Part shown: one piece after another, positions 61,680 to 64,000 of the stretch | How positions within the stretch are numbered: position 1 is the first letter of the stretch | How the letters are laid out: each line of letters opens with the position of its first letter | NCBI GenBank assembly: GCA_038533155.1 | Contig: JBCAZH010000003.1 | Span: 1 to 64,000, forward strand | Direction of reading: 5' to 3' | Length of the DNA: 64,000 bases | From: CALBPI01 sp038533155 | GTDB lineage: Bacteria; Pseudomonadota; Gammaproteobacteria; Steroidobacterales; Woeseiaceae | The notes under the pieces: generated by a model | Databases searched by the model: none | Seen by the model: the letters and a program-made list of their open reading frames with translations, nothing else | What the model was told of the DNA's origin: nothing | Position numbers and translations under genes: made by a program

Positions 61680-62831
61680 CTAATTTAGATCCGAGATCGC
61701 CTCCGCTGGCGAGGCGGCCGAATCGAAACCAATGGGTCCGACGTAACCCTTCGCGATAACAATATCATCGAAATAGACATATCCACTGACTTCGCGATTG
61801 TGTTGCCAGTTCCCTGCGATCGACAGTCGAACTAACTCACCGACCTCAATCCCCTGCTCCACCACCACGGGAGTGGTTAGCTGGTTGACCGGTGCATCGG
61901 CACGGCCCATGTAGGCCCTATAAGAGCCATCGTTGCGCCCAGGACCCGATTCTCGAGTCCAGCTCTCTTCGAAGTACATCCAGTTATCGCGGCTGGCATT
62001 CGACTGAGAAACCACAAGATTTCCGGTGGGCAACCGAACGACGAGCTGGAGATTACGCTGCACCGACAGATTAAACTCACTGTTCGATACGCCACTTCCA
62101 CTGCGACGCCAGGAGCCATAACCGATCTTCATCGTGATTTCCGGCAAGACGGATTGAGATGGCATGAACAAGTAGAACCTGCGGGAAATTGTCTCTCCAT
62201 AACCCAAATCCGAACTCGATATGCCGTCGAGGTAATTGATTGCACGATTGCAGTCAGACCGACGGCCTGGCTGTCCACCTATGCTTCCGTTGACGCCACA
62301 GCGCCGCGGGACCTTTATGTTGTCGCCAGTACGCAACGTAGCCGCACCGGCGAAAACAGGATCGCCTGCCGGGTTATCCGTATCCACACAAATCTGCCGA
62401 CCGTTCACGCTGCTCACACGCCAGCGACTGAACCCGTTGGAGAGGTTGTACATATCGTCACCGTACGGCCCATCAACACTAGCTGAAAAACAACCCGTTG
62501 ATGCAGTCGTTGATGTGAGCGTTACGTCCGTCGACCCACAAATGTTGCACCAGTTATTCCGTCCGCTGAAGTCCATTTGCATTGAGTAGCTGCCCCGGTA
62601 CGGACGGGTGCGAGTGACACTGTAAACATCTTCGTTGGCGCCGCGCATCATCGCGGTCTCGATGTTCGAGGCGGACGTCGGGGCATTACGCCAGGCCCAG
62701 CCACTTGGCTCTGGCCCACCGAAACCACCAGATTCGAAGTCCTCTTCGAAGAGAATTTCAGATTGAGACTGCGCATTGCCGCTCAGAAGCAACAGAGCAG
62801 CTATGCAGGAAAGGAATCGCCTGGAGTTCAT
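61680..62831 (-). CDS. Secreted protein of unknown function, lectin/lyase-like sandwich
   Basis: The ATG at 62831 follows a GGAG Shine-Dalgarno and opens a signal peptide (MNSRRFLSCIAALLLLSG, cut near 'AQSQS'). The 383-residue product begins its mature part with 'EDFESGGFGG', has several cysteines ('NWCNICGST', 'RQICVD', 'PRRCGVNG', 'SDCNRAINYL') likely to form disulfides, and later 'WMYFEESWTRESGPGRNDGSYRAYMG' and 'GYVYFDDIVIAKGY', which suggest a concanavalin-like sandwich of the kind found in polysaccharide lyases and glycan-binding proteins. It has no PEP-CTERM tail. It is monocistronic with a strong terminator. A role in processing or binding the local polysaccharide is a guess. Confidence 0.7.
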   Translation of the reverse strand: MNSRRFLSCIAALLLLSGNAQSQSEILFEEDFESGGFGGPEPSGWAWRNAPTSASNIETAMMRGANEDVYSVTRTRPYRGSYSMQMDFSGRNNWCNICGSTDVTLTSTTASTGCFSASVDGPYGDDMYNLSNGFSRWRVSSVNGRQICVDTDNPAGDPVFAGAATLRTGDNIKVPRRCGVNGSIGGQPGRRSDCNRAINYLDGISSSDLGYGETISRRFYLFMPSQSVLPEITMKIGYGSWRRSGSGVSNSEFNLSVQRNLQLVVRLPTGNLVVSQSNASRDNWMYFEESWTRESGPGRNDGSYRAYMGRADAPVNQLTTPVVVEQGIEVGELVRLSIAGNWQHNREVSGYVYFDDIVIAKGYVGPIGFDSAASPAEAISDLN

Positions 62832-63066
62832 TATCGTTTCTCCGTCGCTGGAATATCCGCGAGATAACCATTTTAGAGTACGAGCTGGCCACTTAGTTTC
62901 ACACAGCATCGTAGTCCGTTCGCGAACTAGGTCACATAATTCGTTGCAACCCAGTTCACATTTTAGGCCTGTGAAGTCGGCGAATACTACCCCGCCAAAG
63001 GCGGAATCAAGCCCTCCAGTGTCTCCGATGAGCAACAGTGAGGGACCTCAAACACCAATAGCATGT

Positions 63067-64000
63067 CTACTCGAGACCAATCTCCAATGGCGACGAAAAA
63101 AGCGATCGAATCGGCACGATACGCTTGGCCAGTTCGCGAGACCGAAAAATACCACGCCTGATCGCACCGGCGAAGTTCGGAGAAGCACGTTTGCCCGCTT
63201 CAGTCGACAACTCGTAGTTTTGATCTTTGAGTGTGCGGCCGACCAGACCCTCTATCGCCCCAATTTCTTTTTCGGACAATTGCTGTCGCCATCTCATCAA
63301 TGGCGCTGTCGACAGACCGTTGTGAACCTCTCCAAAAGCGGAATTTGAAGCCACTTTGGTTTTCGAGTGATCCGCATCGGACGGATCAGGAATCTCGTAG
63401 TCGTCGAACTCGAGGTACCGCCAAAGTGCGGGCAGCACATTGTCCGGGGTAGTGACCAACGCTTCATAACTGGTTTCGAAAACCGGTCCTGGGAGCAAGT
63501 GACGGTTCGAGCGAAATGCCAACACAGAGGACTCCCACTTCAACGCCGAGTATTGCAAAGCAGCGATCTCCGAACGCGCAGCAACAGCTGTCCAACCAAG
63601 CTTTCGAAGAGATGCGGACACTGCTCGCCCGTCACGGACGATATTGATGATCTTGGCTGACGGAAAATGCTCGGCAAGCGTTGGGAGTGCATAGACATTC
63701 GAGGGCGTGCTATCGATCCAGTGCGTGCGGGACTGACTGACGGTGACGCAGTCCATGAAGTCTCTCAACAGTTGTGGGTAGCTTGACGCCTCGTCCACCA
63801 GAGACGTTGCCGTTTTCTCGGATAAACCCGAACGGCGAAACTGTCTGGACCGAAGCCAATCTGTGAGAAAACGTGTTTTCGATGCAGGATGACTCAGTGG
63901 CCCGTAACACCGATCGCACCCACTCAGCAGCAACGGCTCGGCCCTATAGTCTGCGGTGCACGGAGCATTGCCGATCAACGAACCGAGCAGCGTTGTGCCC
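63067..64000 (-). CDS. Sulfotransferase 4 (5' end beyond the window)
   Basis: The frame continues to the window edge. The first visible residues, GTTLLGSLIGNAP, are the end of the PAPS 5'-phosphosulfate loop, so the true start lies past 64000 and the TTG at 63978 is not the start. The 3'-phosphate motif 'KIINIVRDGRAVSASLRKLGW' and 'FETSYEALVTTPDNVL' confirm the fold. About 310 residues are visible. It is transcribed towards the secreted-protein gene; a small ccgcc-aaa-ggcgg hairpin (62993-63005) follows its stop. Confidence 0.88.
   Translation of the reverse strand, partial: GTTLLGSLIGNAPCTADYRAEPLLLSGCDRCYGPLSHPASKTRFLTDWLRSRQFRRSGLSEKTATSLVDEASSYPQLLRDFMDCVTVSQSRTHWIDSTPSNVYALPTLAEHFPSAKIINIVRDGRAVSASLRKLGWTAVAARSEIAALQYSALKWESSVLAFRSNRHLLPGPVFETSYEALVTTPDNVLPALWRYLEFDDYEIPDPSDADHSKTKVASNSAFGEVHNGLSTAPLMRWRQQLSEKEIGAIEGLVGRTLKDQNYELSTEAGKRASPNFAGAIRRGIFRSRELAKRIVPIRSLFSSPLEIGLE

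Noticed and set aside
62993..63005. A terminator after the partial sulfotransferase
   Set aside because: The stem has only five pairs and lacks a run of T on the - strand; not strong enough for a separate feature.

Overview
The window looks like a scaffold from a heterotrophic, probably marine gammaproteobacterium. This rests on a fused chorismate mutase/prephenate dehydrogenase, a MerR-controlled leucine catabolism operon, a large TonB-dependent receptor, RND efflux genes, lipoproteins with Gram-negative lipoboxes, and a polysaccharide locus with several sulfotransferases. The DNA is moderately GC-rich by eye and densely coding. A run of 100 N at 2725-2824 is flanked by two identical 55-bp copies and is best read as a scaffolding artefact inside one intact gene.

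Region 1 (1-11041) is two convergent operons that look like one small-molecule biosynthetic cluster. The + strand carries a GH3-type adenylating enzyme (its start lies before the window), an enolase-superfamily enzyme, a carrier protein, an AMP-forming ligase and a UbiD-type decarboxylase. The - strand carries UbiX flavin prenyltransferase, a GNAT-like transferase, a cysteine-nucleophile alpha/beta hydrolase, a methyltransferase, a fumarate-reductase-like flavoprotein and a short-chain dehydrogenase. I do not recognise this combination as a described pathway. Region 2 (11170-18751) holds a lipoprotein with ten PASTA repeats, a redoxin/cytochrome c/copper monooxygenase/EF-hand fusion and a TonB-dependent receptor.

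Region 3 (18908-27290) is catabolic: an acyl-CoA dehydrogenase divergent from a LiuR-like MerR regulator, then methylcrotonyl-CoA carboxylase, isovaleryl-CoA dehydrogenase, a MaoC hydratase and a CitE-like lyase. The last two occupy the places usually filled by LiuC and LiuE, which suggests leucine breakdown through (R)-HMG-CoA. A near-perfect 20-bp palindrome lies between the divergent genes. Region 4 (27287-41840) is general: a two-component system, a membrane protein, a TPR protein, an S9 peptidase, a lipase-like hydrolase, an RND pump with its adaptor, gltX and tyrA.

Region 5 (41901-64000) is an exopolysaccharide locus. It starts with genes resembling those that accompany exosortase A (hydrolase 1, and an acyl ligase fused to a carrier domain and a hydrolase-2-like domain), although no exosortase is in view. 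It continues with a CelD-like acyltransferase, a protein like the plant GIPC glycosyltransferase N-terminal region, a DegT-like PLP enzyme, three glycosyltransferases, four sulfotransferases, a Wzx flippase, a Wzy polymerase and a secreted protein. In its middle, a consensus sigma-54 promoter and a class I cyclic-di-GMP riboswitch precede two related fibronectin-type lipoproteins, tying the locus to the motile-to-sessile switch.
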